The translations under genes and the position numbers were made by a program. Below are positions 1 through 6,940 of a DNA stretch of 13,892 bases, one piece after another (the stretch's first letter is position 1; each line of letters starts with the position of its first letter). The notes under the pieces were generated by a model, which saw nothing but the letters and a program-made list of their open reading frames with translations, did not search any database and had not been told where the DNA came from. The stretch comes from Chlorobiota bacterium (GTDB lineage: Bacteria > Bacteroidota > Bacteroidia > Bacteroidales > B39-G9), in assembly GCA_030632095.1 (NCBI GenBank), contig DAOVJU010000024.1:1-13892 (forward strand), in the 5' to 3' direction.

Positions 1-1476
1 AATATCTCCGAAAATTTTCAGTTTATTATTAACCTGATAGTTAACTTTTTCATATATACTTAGTTCCATTTTATCACCTGTACTTCTGTACCACTCATAT
101 CTTAGTGGTCCATTACTCGCATATTCAGACCAAATAATTCTACCAAAATGATCACCTAAGTAATGATTCCAAGAACCACCAAAGATTGATTTAAATTTAT
201 TCTTTTGGTAATTAACTGAAAATGTGATGCCATAAAAATCATTATCCAGCCATTTTCTTCTTATTAAATCAGTAGATTCTATTGTATCGCTTGTTAAACC
301 TAAGTTTTCTAATCCATAATCACTAAATGATTCATCTTCTTTAAATTGCTCATAATACCCCTTGCCTTTTGTATAGTGTAATGCTGAATTAAAGCTTATA
401 TTTTTATTTATTTCATGAGAAAATAATATTTGAAAATGATCTTGCTGATAGTGATCAATTTCATTTTCATATAAGTAATAATTGTAAGTTCTGTTAGTTT
501 CAAGCATATCTTTCGGCACTCCATACCAAGCCTGGTATGTTTCTTCAAGACCCGAAAATACATTTATTCTTAGAATTGATCTTTTAGAATAATATCCCCC
601 GGACATATAAAATGATTTCAAATCAACCCACGCACGATCAATATATCCATCAGAATTTATTTTTGACAATCGTGCATCAAAGGTAAAGTGGTTTCTAATC
701 AAGCCTGTTCCTACGCTAACACTATTTTTAAGAGTGTTAAAAGATCCACCTGTAACTGTATATTTTGCATAAGGATCTTTGTTTAAGGTTGTAGTTTGTA
801 AGTTTATTGTAGCTCCAAATGAAGCAGCACCGTTTGTAGAAGTTCCTACTCCGCGCTGGATTTGGATATTATCAACAGATTCAGCAAAATCAGGAAGATC
901 AACCCACCATACACCATGCGATTCAGCATCGTTCATTGGAATTCCATTTAATGTTACATTAATTCTGTTTAAATCAGTACCACGAATTCTAAAATTAGTG
1001 TAACCAATTCCTGTTCCGGCATCCGAAGTTGTAACCAATGATGGAGATGAACCTAAAAGATAAGGAATATCCTGCCCGAAATTTTGATCCTGAATGGCTT
1101 CTTTTGAAAGGGATGAATAAGTTAAAGGAGCCTTATCTCCTGCTCTCGTAGCACATACAATAACTTCATCGGTTAAATAATTCTTTTCAATTAACATAAC
1201 AGCAATACTTATATCCTTGCTAACATGAAGCTCTTTTTCGAAAAGTTCATAACCAACAAAAGAAACCTGGATATTATATTTCCCGCTTTTAACATTTTTA
1301 ATTTTGAAGCTTCCTGCTGTGCCTGAAATTGAACCTAAAAATGTATTGGAAATTTGAACATTGGCCCCCATTAAAGCCTTACCATTTTCATCAGTTATTT
1401 GCCCACTTATGCTGTATTGAGCAAAAGAATTGAAAAGTAAGGATTGAAAGATTAAAAAAAACAGTAATTTTTTCAT
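1..1476 (-). CDS. TonB-dependent outer-membrane receptor, probable thiamin/precursor importer (3' end beyond window)
   Basis: This partial gene has 492 codons with no stop before the window edge, and the ATG is at 1474-1476. A signal peptide covers about residues 1-19 (hydrophobic stretch, then SFA/Q). Residues 20-100 form a carboxypeptidase-regulatory-like beta-sandwich (ISGQITDENGKALMGANV, then a KSGKYNIQVSFVGYE type strand), the usual N-terminal extension in Bacteroidota receptors. The TonB-box-like segment DEVIVCATRA is near residue 105. The plug follows at about 110-235 (FRIRGTDLNRINVTLNGIPM, then IQRGVGTSTNGAASFGATIN), and after it begins the barrel with aromatic alternating strands. 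Full-length relatives are about 700-800 residues, so roughly 250-300 are missing here. Such receptors take up ligands across the outer membrane using TonB/ExbBD energy. The TPP riboswitch in its leader is the reason for inferring thiamin or a thiamin precursor as ligand; the protein alone does not show the substrate. It is transcribed away from the thioredoxin gene by its own promoter. Confidence 0.93.
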   Translation of the reverse strand, partial: MKKLLFFLIFQSLLFNSFAQYSISGQITDENGKALMGANVQISNTFLGSISGTAGSFKIKNVKSGKYNIQVSFVGYELFEKELHVSKDISIAVMLIEKNYLTDEVIVCATRAGDKAPLTYSSLSKEAIQDQNFGQDIPYLLGSSPSLVTTSDAGTGIGYTNFRIRGTDLNRINVTLNGIPMNDAESHGVWWVDLPDFAESVDNIQIQRGVGTSTNGAASFGATINLQTTTLNKDPYAKYTVTGGSFNTLKNSVSVGTGLIRNHFTFDARLSKINSDGYIDRAWVDLKSFYMSGGYYSKRSILRINVFSGLEETYQAWYGVPKDMLETNRTYNYYLYENEIDHYQQDHFQILFSHEINKNISFNSALHYTKGKGYYEQFKEDESFSDYGLENLGLTSDTIESTDLIRRKWLDNDFYGITFSVNYQKNKFKSIFGGSWNHYLGDHFGRIIWSEYASNGPLRYEWYRSTGDKMELSIYEKVNYQVNNKLKIFGDI

Positions 1477-1517
1477 TGTAATAATTATTAAATGTTAAAC
1501 AATTAAAATATTACAAT
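1475..1517 (-). promoter_or_regulatory. Inverted repeat covering the receptor start codon (candidate riboswitch expression platform)
   Basis: In the transcript, ATTGTAATA (1509-1517) is perfectly complementary to TATTACAAT (1475-1483), and the second arm contains the first two bases of the ATG. The arms are separated by 25 nt. The hairpin would lie between the TPP aptamer and the coding region and could hide the start site, which would suit translational control. The arms are AT-rich in an AT-rich region, so chance complementarity is possible. No Rho-independent terminator is visible between aptamer and gene. Confidence 0.4.
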
Positions 1518-1537
1518 AAGGTTTAGGATTTAACTCT

Positions 1538-1607
1538 TTTCCCTTCGCCGGTATTATCCGTATCAGGTTCAAAGGGTATGATCTCAGCCTGTAAGGCACC
1601 CCATTGT
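1538..1607 (-). ncRNA. TPP riboswitch (THI element)
   Basis: Read on the minus strand from 1602, the segment contains the hallmark TPP-aptamer blocks in order. GGGGTGCC is followed by a short GCC/GGC helix and CTGAGATCATACCC. Then come GAACCTGATACGG, ATAATACCGG and CGAAGGG, ending at 1541. The GGGT/ACCC (P2), CGG/CCG (P5) and CCT/AGG (P4) pairings can all be drawn. The closing P1 helix is not obvious: the 5' flank (CACAAT) and 3' flank (AAAAGAGTT) do not pair well. When thiamin pyrophosphate is bound, such elements normally lower expression of the downstream gene, here the TonB-dependent receptor. Confidence 0.94.
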
Positions 1608-1614
1608 GACGATG

Positions 1615-1622
1615 CAAAGTTA
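1615..1622 (-). promoter_or_regulatory. Bacteroidota-type promoter (-7 box) for the riboswitch/receptor transcript
   Basis: TAACTTTG on the minus strand matches the Bacteroidota -7 consensus TAnnTTTG exactly. A T-rich stretch lies at about the right distance for the -33 element, and it is the U-tract of the preceding terminator. Transcription would start near 1607, only a few bases before the first conserved aptamer base at 1602. Experimental start sites are not available here. Confidence 0.6.
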
Positions 1623-1634
1623 AGGTATTTTCCT

Positions 1635-1671
1635 GAAAAGAAAAAACGCTGATCTTTTCATGATCAGCGTT
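1635..1671 (-). terminator. Intrinsic terminator after the thioredoxin gene
   Basis: On the minus strand a perfect 10-bp stem (AACGCTGATC with GATCAGCGTT, arms 1662-1671 and 1645-1654, 7-nt loop) runs straight into a T-rich tract (TTTTTTCTTTT). It lies about 180 bp downstream of the thioredoxin stop and just upstream of the receptor promoter, so it would insulate the riboswitch-controlled unit from read-through. Confidence 0.8.
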
Positions 1672-1840
1672 AACCCGATTAATTCATAAACTTAAAAGAC
1701 AGAATCCTGAATTAATCTGACGACAAAGAAAAGCTAATATTTTGTTGTGCTTCGCTTCCAAAATTTAAGCTTTACTAAGTCGGGGGTTAACCTGAATTAT
1801 ATAAGCACTTTATAATAAACGTATGAATAATTCAGGTTAA
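1669..1840. repeat. Chain of overlapping inverted repeats in the thioredoxin 3' region
   Basis: This belongs to the 375-bp non-coding stretch 1477-1851. GTTAACCCGA (1669-1678) pairs with TCGGGGGTTAAC (1780-1791, 2-nt bulge). Nested inside it, 1731-1744 pairs with 1759-1772 at 12 of 14 positions around a 14-nt loop. A second, perfect 14-bp inverted repeat (TTAACCTGAATTAT, 1787-1800, with 1827-1840) follows at once. Variants of the TTAACCTGAATTA word also occur near 1671 and 1703. The function is unknown; it could be a small palindromic repeat element or a structured 3' UTR. Confidence 0.6.
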
Positions 1841-1851
1841 ATATTCAGTGT

Positions 1852-2211
1852 TTACTTTTCAACATTCAATACATCTTTTATAGCTTTCTCAAAAATATCT
1901 TTTTGTAAAGCTCCCTGCGCCATTTGTGGTTGGCCTTCCTGGGGAACAAATAATAAAGACGGGATACTGCGAATACCAAAAATTGCTGATAATTCCTGTT
2001 CAGCTTCAGTATCAATCTTATATATATTAACCTTACCTTCGTATTCTTTTGATAATTCTTCAAGAATTGGAGTTACCATTTTACAAGGTTGGCACCAATC
2101 AGCATAAAAATCAATTAAACATGGTTTGTCACCCTCAAGAGCCCATTCCTTTTTTTCTTCATAATTAAAAACCTTTTCTTTAAAAGTTTCCTTTGTTAAA
2201 TGTTCAAGCAT
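1852..2211 (-). CDS. trxA: Thioredoxin (WCQPC active site)
   Basis: This 119-residue cytoplasmic protein has no signal peptide. It reduces protein disulfides through the dithiol in YADWCQPCK (Cys40 and Cys43). The thioredoxin fold is complete: the beta strand CLIDFYADW, the alpha helix after the active site, the strand VNIYKIDTEAE, and the cis-proline loop RSIPS (Pro84). It ends with the strand SLLFVPQEG and the C-terminal helix. The N-terminus (LTKETFKEKVFNYE) is the version common in Bacteroidota thioredoxins. The usual Gly of WCGPC is Gln here, which may shift redox potential or partner choice. The ATG start follows a run of ten A residues on the coding strand, an A-rich leader rather than a Shine-Dalgarno site. 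It is divergent from the cca-like gene and has a terminator downstream. The main uncertainty is whether this is the housekeeping thioredoxin or a paralogue. Confidence 0.95.
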   Translation of the reverse strand: MLEHLTKETFKEKVFNYEEKKEWALEGDKPCLIDFYADWCQPCKMVTPILEELSKEYEGKVNIYKIDTEAEQELSAIFGIRSIPSLLFVPQEGQPQMAQGALQKDIFEKAIKDVLNVEK

Positions 2212-2322
2212 CAGATTTTTTTTTTAGAATTAGTAATTTACAAATCATTTGATTTCAACGTATCAAAACAAATACCAATCTCCTATTTTAGGATTTAATG
2301 CAGAAGTTGAATTAATAAGTAG

Positions 2323-2330
2323 TAATTTTG
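2323..2330 (+). promoter_or_regulatory. Probable -7 promoter box for the tRNA nucleotidyltransferase gene
   Basis: TAATTTTG matches TAnnTTTG. No good -33 TTG is seen at 19-21 bp; a TTG lies only 13 bp upstream. The predicted transcription start near 2337 leaves a leader of about 27 nt before the ATG at 2364. This argues against the TTG at 2349 as the translation start. Confidence 0.4.
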
Positions 2331-2363
2331 TCATGAATATTTGATAAATTGTCATATGTAAAT

Positions 2364-3773
2364 ATGAAGATGTCTCTAAATGACATAATTTTTAAGCAAA
2401 TTGCAGATGTTGTTCAACAAGAAAACCTGGAAACATATGTAATTGGAGGCTATGTACGTGATATTATTTTAAAAAGAGAATCGAAAGATATTGATATTGT
2501 CACTGTAGGCAATGGAATAAAACTTGCTGAAAAAGTAGCAAAATACTTAGGAAGCCTGAAAGTTGTAATTTATAAAAATTTTGGTACTGCCCAAATAAAA
2601 CATAAAAACCTTGAAATAGAATTTGTTGGGGCACGGCGTGAATCATACAGAAAGCATTCAAGAAAACCAATTGTTGAAAATGGCACTTTAGCAGATGATC
2701 AGAATAGAAGGGATTTTACCATTAATGCAATGGCCATTAGCCTTAATAAATCAACTTATGGTGAATTAGTTGATCCTTTTGATGGGATGTCAGACATTCA
2801 AAACAAGATAATAAGGACCCCATCTGATCCTTTTATAACTTTTTCCGATGACCCTTTACGCATGATCAGGGCAATCAGGTTTGCTGCACAATTGAATTTT
2901 ACAATTCATAATTCGGCATTTGAAGGTATTCAACAAATGAAAGAACGGATAAAAATTGTTTCAAAAGAACGAATTTCCGATGAACTGAATAAAATACTTA
3001 TGTCAGATATCCCTTCAACAGGATTTAAATTATTGGATTCAACAGGACTTTTAAATATTATCTTTCCTGAATTGTCAAACCTGAAAGGTATAGAAACAAA
3101 AGAAGGTAAAGATCATAAAGATAATTTTTACCATTCGCTTCAAGTATTAGATAACATTGCAAAAACTACCAGTAATCTATGGTTAAGATGGGCTGCACTT
3201 ATACATGATATTGCCAAGCCAGGTACAAAAAAATACCAAACCGGACAAGGCTGGACATTTCATGGACATGAGTTTTTTGGAGCTAAAATGGTACCGGGCA
3301 TTTTTCAGAATTTGAGATTGCCCCAAAATGAAAAGATGAAATATGTACAGAAACTTGTATTGTTGCATTTAAGGCCAATTGCACTGGCACAAGATGTTGT
3401 AACAGATTCTGCCATACGAAGATTATTATTTGATGCCGGAGATGATATTGATGATTTAATGAAACTTTGTGATGCTGACATAACTTCTAAAAATTTTGAG
3501 AAAATTAAAAAATACCTTAATAATTTTCAGTTAGTAAGGCAGAAATTGAATGATGTTGAAGAAAAAGATAAAATCAGAAACTGGCAACCTCCTATCTCGG
3601 GCGATTTAATTATTAGTACGTTTGGAATAAAACCATGCAAGAAAGTTGGGATAATTAAAAATGCAATTAAAGATGCAATACTTGATGGTGTTATAAAAAA
3701 TAACCATGAATCTGCTTTTGATTTTATGATCAAAAAAGGTGAAGAAATTGGTTTGAGACCAAAAAGCAGGTGA
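2364..3773 (+). CDS. cca: CCA-adding tRNA nucleotidyltransferase / poly(A) polymerase family protein with HD domain
   Basis: This protein has 469 residues from the ATG at 2364; an in-frame TTG at 2349 is less likely given the promoter position. The class II nucleotidyltransferase head has GGYVRD (28-33), the metal-binding KDIDIVT (Asp42, Asp44), and RRDFTINAMA (115-124). It also has DPLRMIRAIRFAAQL (163-177), the segment that recognises the incoming nucleotide in this family, and ERISDELNKIL (202-212). An HD domain follows (His257, His281-Asp282, then HGHE at 300-303). The head-plus-HD arrangement is typical of bacterial enzymes that add or repair the 3' CCA of tRNA in the cytoplasm. CCA-adding and A-adding activities cannot be separated by eye. 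It converges on the next gene with a 13-bp gap that contains no convincing terminator. Confidence 0.9.
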   Translation: MKMSLNDIIFKQIADVVQQENLETYVIGGYVRDIILKRESKDIDIVTVGNGIKLAEKVAKYLGSLKVVIYKNFGTAQIKHKNLEIEFVGARRESYRKHSRKPIVENGTLADDQNRRDFTINAMAISLNKSTYGELVDPFDGMSDIQNKIIRTPSDPFITFSDDPLRMIRAIRFAAQLNFTIHNSAFEGIQQMKERIKIVSKERISDELNKILMSDIPSTGFKLLDSTGLLNIIFPELSNLKGIETKEGKDHKDNFYHSLQVLDNIAKTTSNLWLRWAALIHDIAKPGTKKYQTGQGWTFHGHEFFGAKMVPGIFQNLRLPQNEKMKYVQKLVLLHLRPIALAQDVVTDSAIRRLLFDAGDDIDDLMKLCDADITSKNFEKIKKYLNNFQLVRQKLNDVEEKDKIRNWQPPISGDLIISTFGIKPCKKVGIIKNAIKDAILDGVIKNNHESAFDFMIKKGEEIGLRPKSR

Positions 3774-3786
3774 ATGACTCTCTTCT

Positions 3787-4893
3787 TTATTTAAAGAACA
3801 GATCAATATAAACAGGTAAGTGATCGCTGAACCCATCGTTAAATTTAAATCCGGTATAAGTCCTGAAGGGTTTTTTACCTAAATAACTTTCATCCTTTTC
3901 AAGGAGAAATTCTGCATTGAAGATTGATGTATTATCAATGGTAGTTTTCAGTTTAGAATTCTTATTTAACAAAGAACCGGAAATAATCATCTGGTCAAGA
4001 ATACCCCACTCACTCCGATATTTATGCGATCCTAACTGTTTTTCATGTTCTAAATAATAAGATAAATTGTACAATTCACCCGGTTCATACTTATCATATA
4101 CAAGTTTAGCATTTAAATGATGTTTAAGGCTTTTATCTTCCGGCTCGTCATTAAAATCACCGGTAATCACAATATTTGCATTTTTATTCATACTAAAAAT
4201 TGAATCCACACTCTCGCGTAAAATGCTTGCAACAAATATCCTGGAAGGTTCAGTTTCTAACTGCCCGCCCCATTTGGAAGGCCAGTGATTTATAAAAACA
4301 TGCAAAGTATCCTCGTTTTTTGTTAAAATTTTAACTTGTAAAATATCACGTGTTTTATGGTTTGGTTCATTCGGAAAATTTATAGGGATAGCTTTTGAAT
4401 AAAGCAATTCAACTTTATCCGGCCTGTAAAATAGTGCAACATCAATACCCCGTTTATCAGGCGATTCGTAATGAACAATTTCATAACCAATTCTTGAAAG
4501 GGGTGTATTATTCACTAAATCTCTAAGCACCTTTAGGTTTTCTATTTCACATAAGCCAACAATTTCAGGAGCATCCCATCCTCCAACAGCAATAATGACT
4601 TTGTAGATATTACTCAGTTTTTTCCAGTAACGGTATTTCGACCAGTTTCTATCACCATCCGGCAGAAACTCTTCATCACGTTTTAACGGATCATCATCTG
4701 TATCAAAAAGATTTTCGCAATTGTAAAACATTAGCCTAACATCACCACGAGATAACTCACTTGAGTCATATGTTTGACCATTTCCACAATTACTTATGAA
4801 AAAGAAAATGAATGCTAAGGATGCTATTTTTTGAAAAACTGAGTTCAATATTTTGGTTCTATATGAAATATAGTGGGAAATCAAATTTGCCAC
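3787..4893 (-). CDS. Exported endonuclease/exonuclease/phosphatase (EEP) superfamily protein
   Basis: This 368-residue protein starts at a GTG at 4893. A TTG at 4848 would give a shorter protein with a more normal 20-residue signal sequence, and no ATG precedes the domain. A hydrophobic segment (about 23-34) ends in ISNC (Cys36), a poor but possible lipobox, so it is probably exported or lipid-anchored. EEP motifs appear in order: FYNCENLFD (Asn58, Glu60), VGLCEIEN (Glu116), INHWPSKWGG (His203), ITGDFND (Asp246, Asn248), ILDQMI (Asp300) and SDHLPV (Asp357-His358). All residues expected for metal binding and catalysis in DNase I/Mg-dependent phosphodiesterase folds are present. Similar Bacteroidota proteins are annotated only as EEP-family proteins. 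The substrate (nucleic acid, phospholipid or inositol phosphate) cannot be told from this sequence. It lies downstream of the beta-helix lipoprotein on the same strand, 150 bp away. Confidence 0.88.
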   Translation of the reverse strand: MANLISHYISYRTKILNSVFQKIASLAFIFFFISNCGNGQTYDSSELSRGDVRLMFYNCENLFDTDDDPLKRDEEFLPDGDRNWSKYRYWKKLSNIYKVIIAVGGWDAPEIVGLCEIENLKVLRDLVNNTPLSRIGYEIVHYESPDKRGIDVALFYRPDKVELLYSKAIPINFPNEPNHKTRDILQVKILTKNEDTLHVFINHWPSKWGGQLETEPSRIFVASILRESVDSIFSMNKNANIVITGDFNDEPEDKSLKHHLNAKLVYDKYEPGELYNLSYYLEHEKQLGSHKYRSEWGILDQMIISGSLLNKNSKLKTTIDNTSIFNAEFLLEKDESYLGKKPFRTYTGFKFNDGFSDHLPVYIDLFFK

Positions 4894-5043
4894 AGATTAC
4901 TCACAATATTATTTATTTTCAAAGGTGTTCGTGATATCACTTCGTTAAGTTAACAGATTATAAAATTATTCTTTTTGTGATTAATGAACTCTCAGCAAAA
5001 TTTATAATTAATCCAAATTGACATTTTGAAACAGCCAGATAAT

Positions 5044-6471
5044 TTATTCTTCAATACGTTCATATGCACCAAGATCAGGGTTTGAATCTGATATTCTTGA
5101 TTGTCCTAAAATATCAAATTCAAGAAAGTCATACTTATCGGTAATACTTCTTGATCCTGCATCTTTCGCAACTGATAGGGTATCTAATTCATAGTTATAT
5201 TCAATAATGTCTTTAAAACCAGGATCTTCATTGTTTATGATATTTACAAAGTGCGATGTATCCGACAAATCAAATTCATATGTTGCATTGTTATCAGTTC
5301 TAATTCGAGTCAGGCAATTTTCGAATTTATAAATCATTTCTCCTTGCGAATCATCACTAACTTCTATTTCCTCCAAATTGCTACCATAAATAATTGAATT
5401 ACCAAAATATGCATCCATGTTACCAATGTACTCAACATCATAAACTATAATATTGTTACTTATGAGTATTGTAGGATCAATTCTATTTGCATAATCAAAG
5501 TAATTTGCAAATGTACAATGGTAAAATCTATGATATCCGCTAACAGCCATAAAGGCGCCATAGTATCCACAATTTGCAATTAAACAATTAGCCGCAAATA
5601 CTGATGAGTTGAATAAATAAAGCCCATAAGAAGTCATGTTTTCAATACGGGTGTTGGAAATAAATAAATCTGAAGCTACTTCGCTATCATATTCACCAAC
5701 CTGAATACCAGCAACAGCGTTTTTAATAATGGCATGATCAATTCTATTGTTATAGCTTCCTGCTGCCAAGACTATTAATCCCCACTGACCAGGCACATCA
5801 TCATATGCTTCTTCCAGGCGATCACCTTGAAAAATCACTGGTTCTTCAACCGTACCATTGACTATTATTGTCCCGGCAACATATAAAATTGCACCCTGAT
5901 GAAAATGTATTTTAACTCCTGCTTCAATAGTTAAGGTTTCAAGGCTATCAACAGCTAAATAGTTGTAAATCAGATAAGGCTTATCATTAACCCAGGTTTG
6001 GGTCCCAATAATCTCTTTATTTTTTTTATGCACATTCTGCCCAAAAGCTACAAGATCAACATCCTGAATATTTCCATTGGTAATAAAAACAATTGAATCA
6101 TGTATCATTAAAGGGCTATTTTGTTCATTAGGATCAACAGTGACTTCAACAAAAATATACATACTGTCTTTGGGTAAAATATCAATATCAGAAATGGAAT
6201 TAAGCTCATACCCATCGATATTCAAACGAAAATTACTTGAATTTCCACCCGCAAGATCAATTGAAGATATGTTTAAAATTTTGTTGTGATTGTTGTAAAC
6301 TTTCAGGCGTTTAGTAGTAGAACCAACATCAGTGAAAACAGTGTCAAACATCACTGTATCAAGTGAAAAAGCTAAGCGCGCATTAGAACTGGTTTCAAAC
6401 TCTTCTTTATTACAAGCAGCGAAAACGATTATAGATATTACAAAAAATATCAGGTAATTTCTTCTTTTCAT
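5044..6471 (-). CDS. Surface lipoprotein with ASH-like N-domain and right-handed beta-helix
   Basis: This protein has 475 residues from the ATG at 6471. An in-frame TTG at 6495 lies inside the -7 promoter box and is rejected. A lipoprotein signal peptide ends in VFAAC (Cys20), followed by NKEEFE. Residues 40-145 resemble an ASPM/SPD-2/Hydin-type Ig-like domain (DTVFTDVGSTTKRLKVYNN, later ILPKDSMYIFVEVTVDP). Residues 150-400 contain repeating short strands with Asn/Gly turns typical of a pectate-lyase-like beta-helix (VKIHFHQGAILYVAGTIIVNG, then IKNAVAGIQVG, then GLYLFNSSVFAANCLI). The C-terminus (VAKDAGS, DILGQSR, NPDLGAYE) is the standard end of such Bacteroidota proteins. Beta-helices often bind or cleave polysaccharides, but I see no recognisable catalytic set, so binding or structural roles are equally possible. 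It lies upstream of the EEP gene. Confidence 0.87.
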   Translation of the reverse strand: MKRRNYLIFFVISIIVFAACNKEEFETSSNARLAFSLDTVMFDTVFTDVGSTTKRLKVYNNHNKILNISSIDLAGGNSSNFRLNIDGYELNSISDIDILPKDSMYIFVEVTVDPNEQNSPLMIHDSIVFITNGNIQDVDLVAFGQNVHKKNKEIIGTQTWVNDKPYLIYNYLAVDSLETLTIEAGVKIHFHQGAILYVAGTIIVNGTVEEPVIFQGDRLEEAYDDVPGQWGLIVLAAGSYNNRIDHAIIKNAVAGIQVGEYDSEVASDLFISNTRIENMTSYGLYLFNSSVFAANCLIANCGYYGAFMAVSGYHRFYHCTFANYFDYANRIDPTILISNNIIVYDVEYIGNMDAYFGNSIIYGSNLEEIEVSDDSQGEMIYKFENCLTRIRTDNNATYEFDLSDTSHFVNIINNEDPGFKDIIEYNYELDTLSVAKDAGSRSITDKYDFLEFDILGQSRISDSNPDLGAYERIEE

Positions 6472-6492
6472 ATATGATTTAGATAATTTCTC

Positions 6493-6500
6493 CAAAGATA
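6493..6500 (-). promoter_or_regulatory. -7 promoter box for the beta-helix lipoprotein gene
   Basis: TATCTTTG on the minus strand matches TAnnTTTG exactly. It places the transcription start near 6486, about 15 nt before the ATG at 6471. No clear -33 TTG is seen at the usual distance. Confidence 0.5.
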
Positions 6501-6590
6501 TAAATATAAGTAATTACAGAACTCACTAAATTACCTGCTTTTTATTGATTAAATTGCATCCTAATACTTCAGGATAATTATTCAGCAAGA

Positions 6591-6657
6591 ATTGTTAAAT
6601 GGCTTAATTGTTAAATTGTTGTTAGAGAGCAATTTAGCCATATAACAATTTAACAAT
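6591..6657. repeat. Inverted repeat built from 8-bp imperfect tandem units
   Basis: The left arm is four 8-mers (ATTGTTAA, ATGGCTTA, ATTGTTAA, ATTGTTGT; 6591-6622). The right arm is four complementary-type 8-mers (AGAGCAAT, TTAGCCAT, ATAACAAT, TTAACAAT; 6626-6657). The best pairing is 6591-6610 with 6630-6649, 18 of 20 bases. Because the units repeat, other registers also pair. A short relative (TTAAATTGTTACATTG) occurs at 12979-12994. Confidence 0.75.
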
Positions 6658-6940
6658 ATTCACCAATAAATGAAAATATTATTTGTAATTCTAATTAACA
6701 ATATTTTGCAGATTTAGTGAGGTTCGAATTAAATAGTCTATTTACTACTTAACGATAAGATTTCATTGTTAGTATTTGGTAAAAGGTATAATATTCAAAT
6801 TATTACTTTGATACAGACTTAGAAATAAAATTTGAAATTAGTACTTTTAGCCAAATTTCTTTTAATAACTAAACAATCTCAAAACATCACACTCTTACTC
6901 ACATTTTTAATTTATAATTCTTAATTCTTAACTCAATTAA

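Larger units (their letters stand above)
6472..6940. other. 469-bp intergenic region between divergent genes (beta-helix lipoprotein and ychF)
   Basis: No coding frame with recognisable content is seen. It contains the minus-strand promoter box at 6493-6500, the 8-bp-periodic inverted repeat at 6591-6657, and very AT-rich DNA leading into ychF. The only ychF promoter candidates I see are weak: TACTTTTA at 6842-6849 with TTAG about 19 bp upstream, and TTACTTTG at 6803-6810. The last 30 bp before ychF carry short tandem AATTCTT words. Confidence 0.6.

Noticed and set aside
779..1003. 74-codon plus-strand open frame
   Set aside because: It is antisense to the conserved plug region of the TonB-dependent receptor and has no recognisable features of its own.
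2349..2363. TTG start giving five extra residues on the tRNA nucleotidyltransferase
   Set aside because: The -7 box at 2323-2330 leaves only about 12 nt of leader to this TTG, and an ATG is available at 2364.
3183..3836. Three minus-strand frames of 61-76 codons overlapping the 3' half of the cca-like gene and its junction with the EEP gene
   Set aside because: The plus-strand HD domain and the minus-strand EEP C-terminus explain this DNA in other frames; these frames show no domain or start signal.
6077..6289. 70-codon plus-strand frame inside the beta-helix lipoprotein gene
   Set aside because: It is antisense to a well-supported lipoprotein and has no domain.
6472..6495. TTG start giving eight extra residues on the beta-helix lipoprotein
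   Set aside because: The TTG lies within the promoter -7 box, and the ATG at 6471 gives a standard lipoprotein signal peptide.
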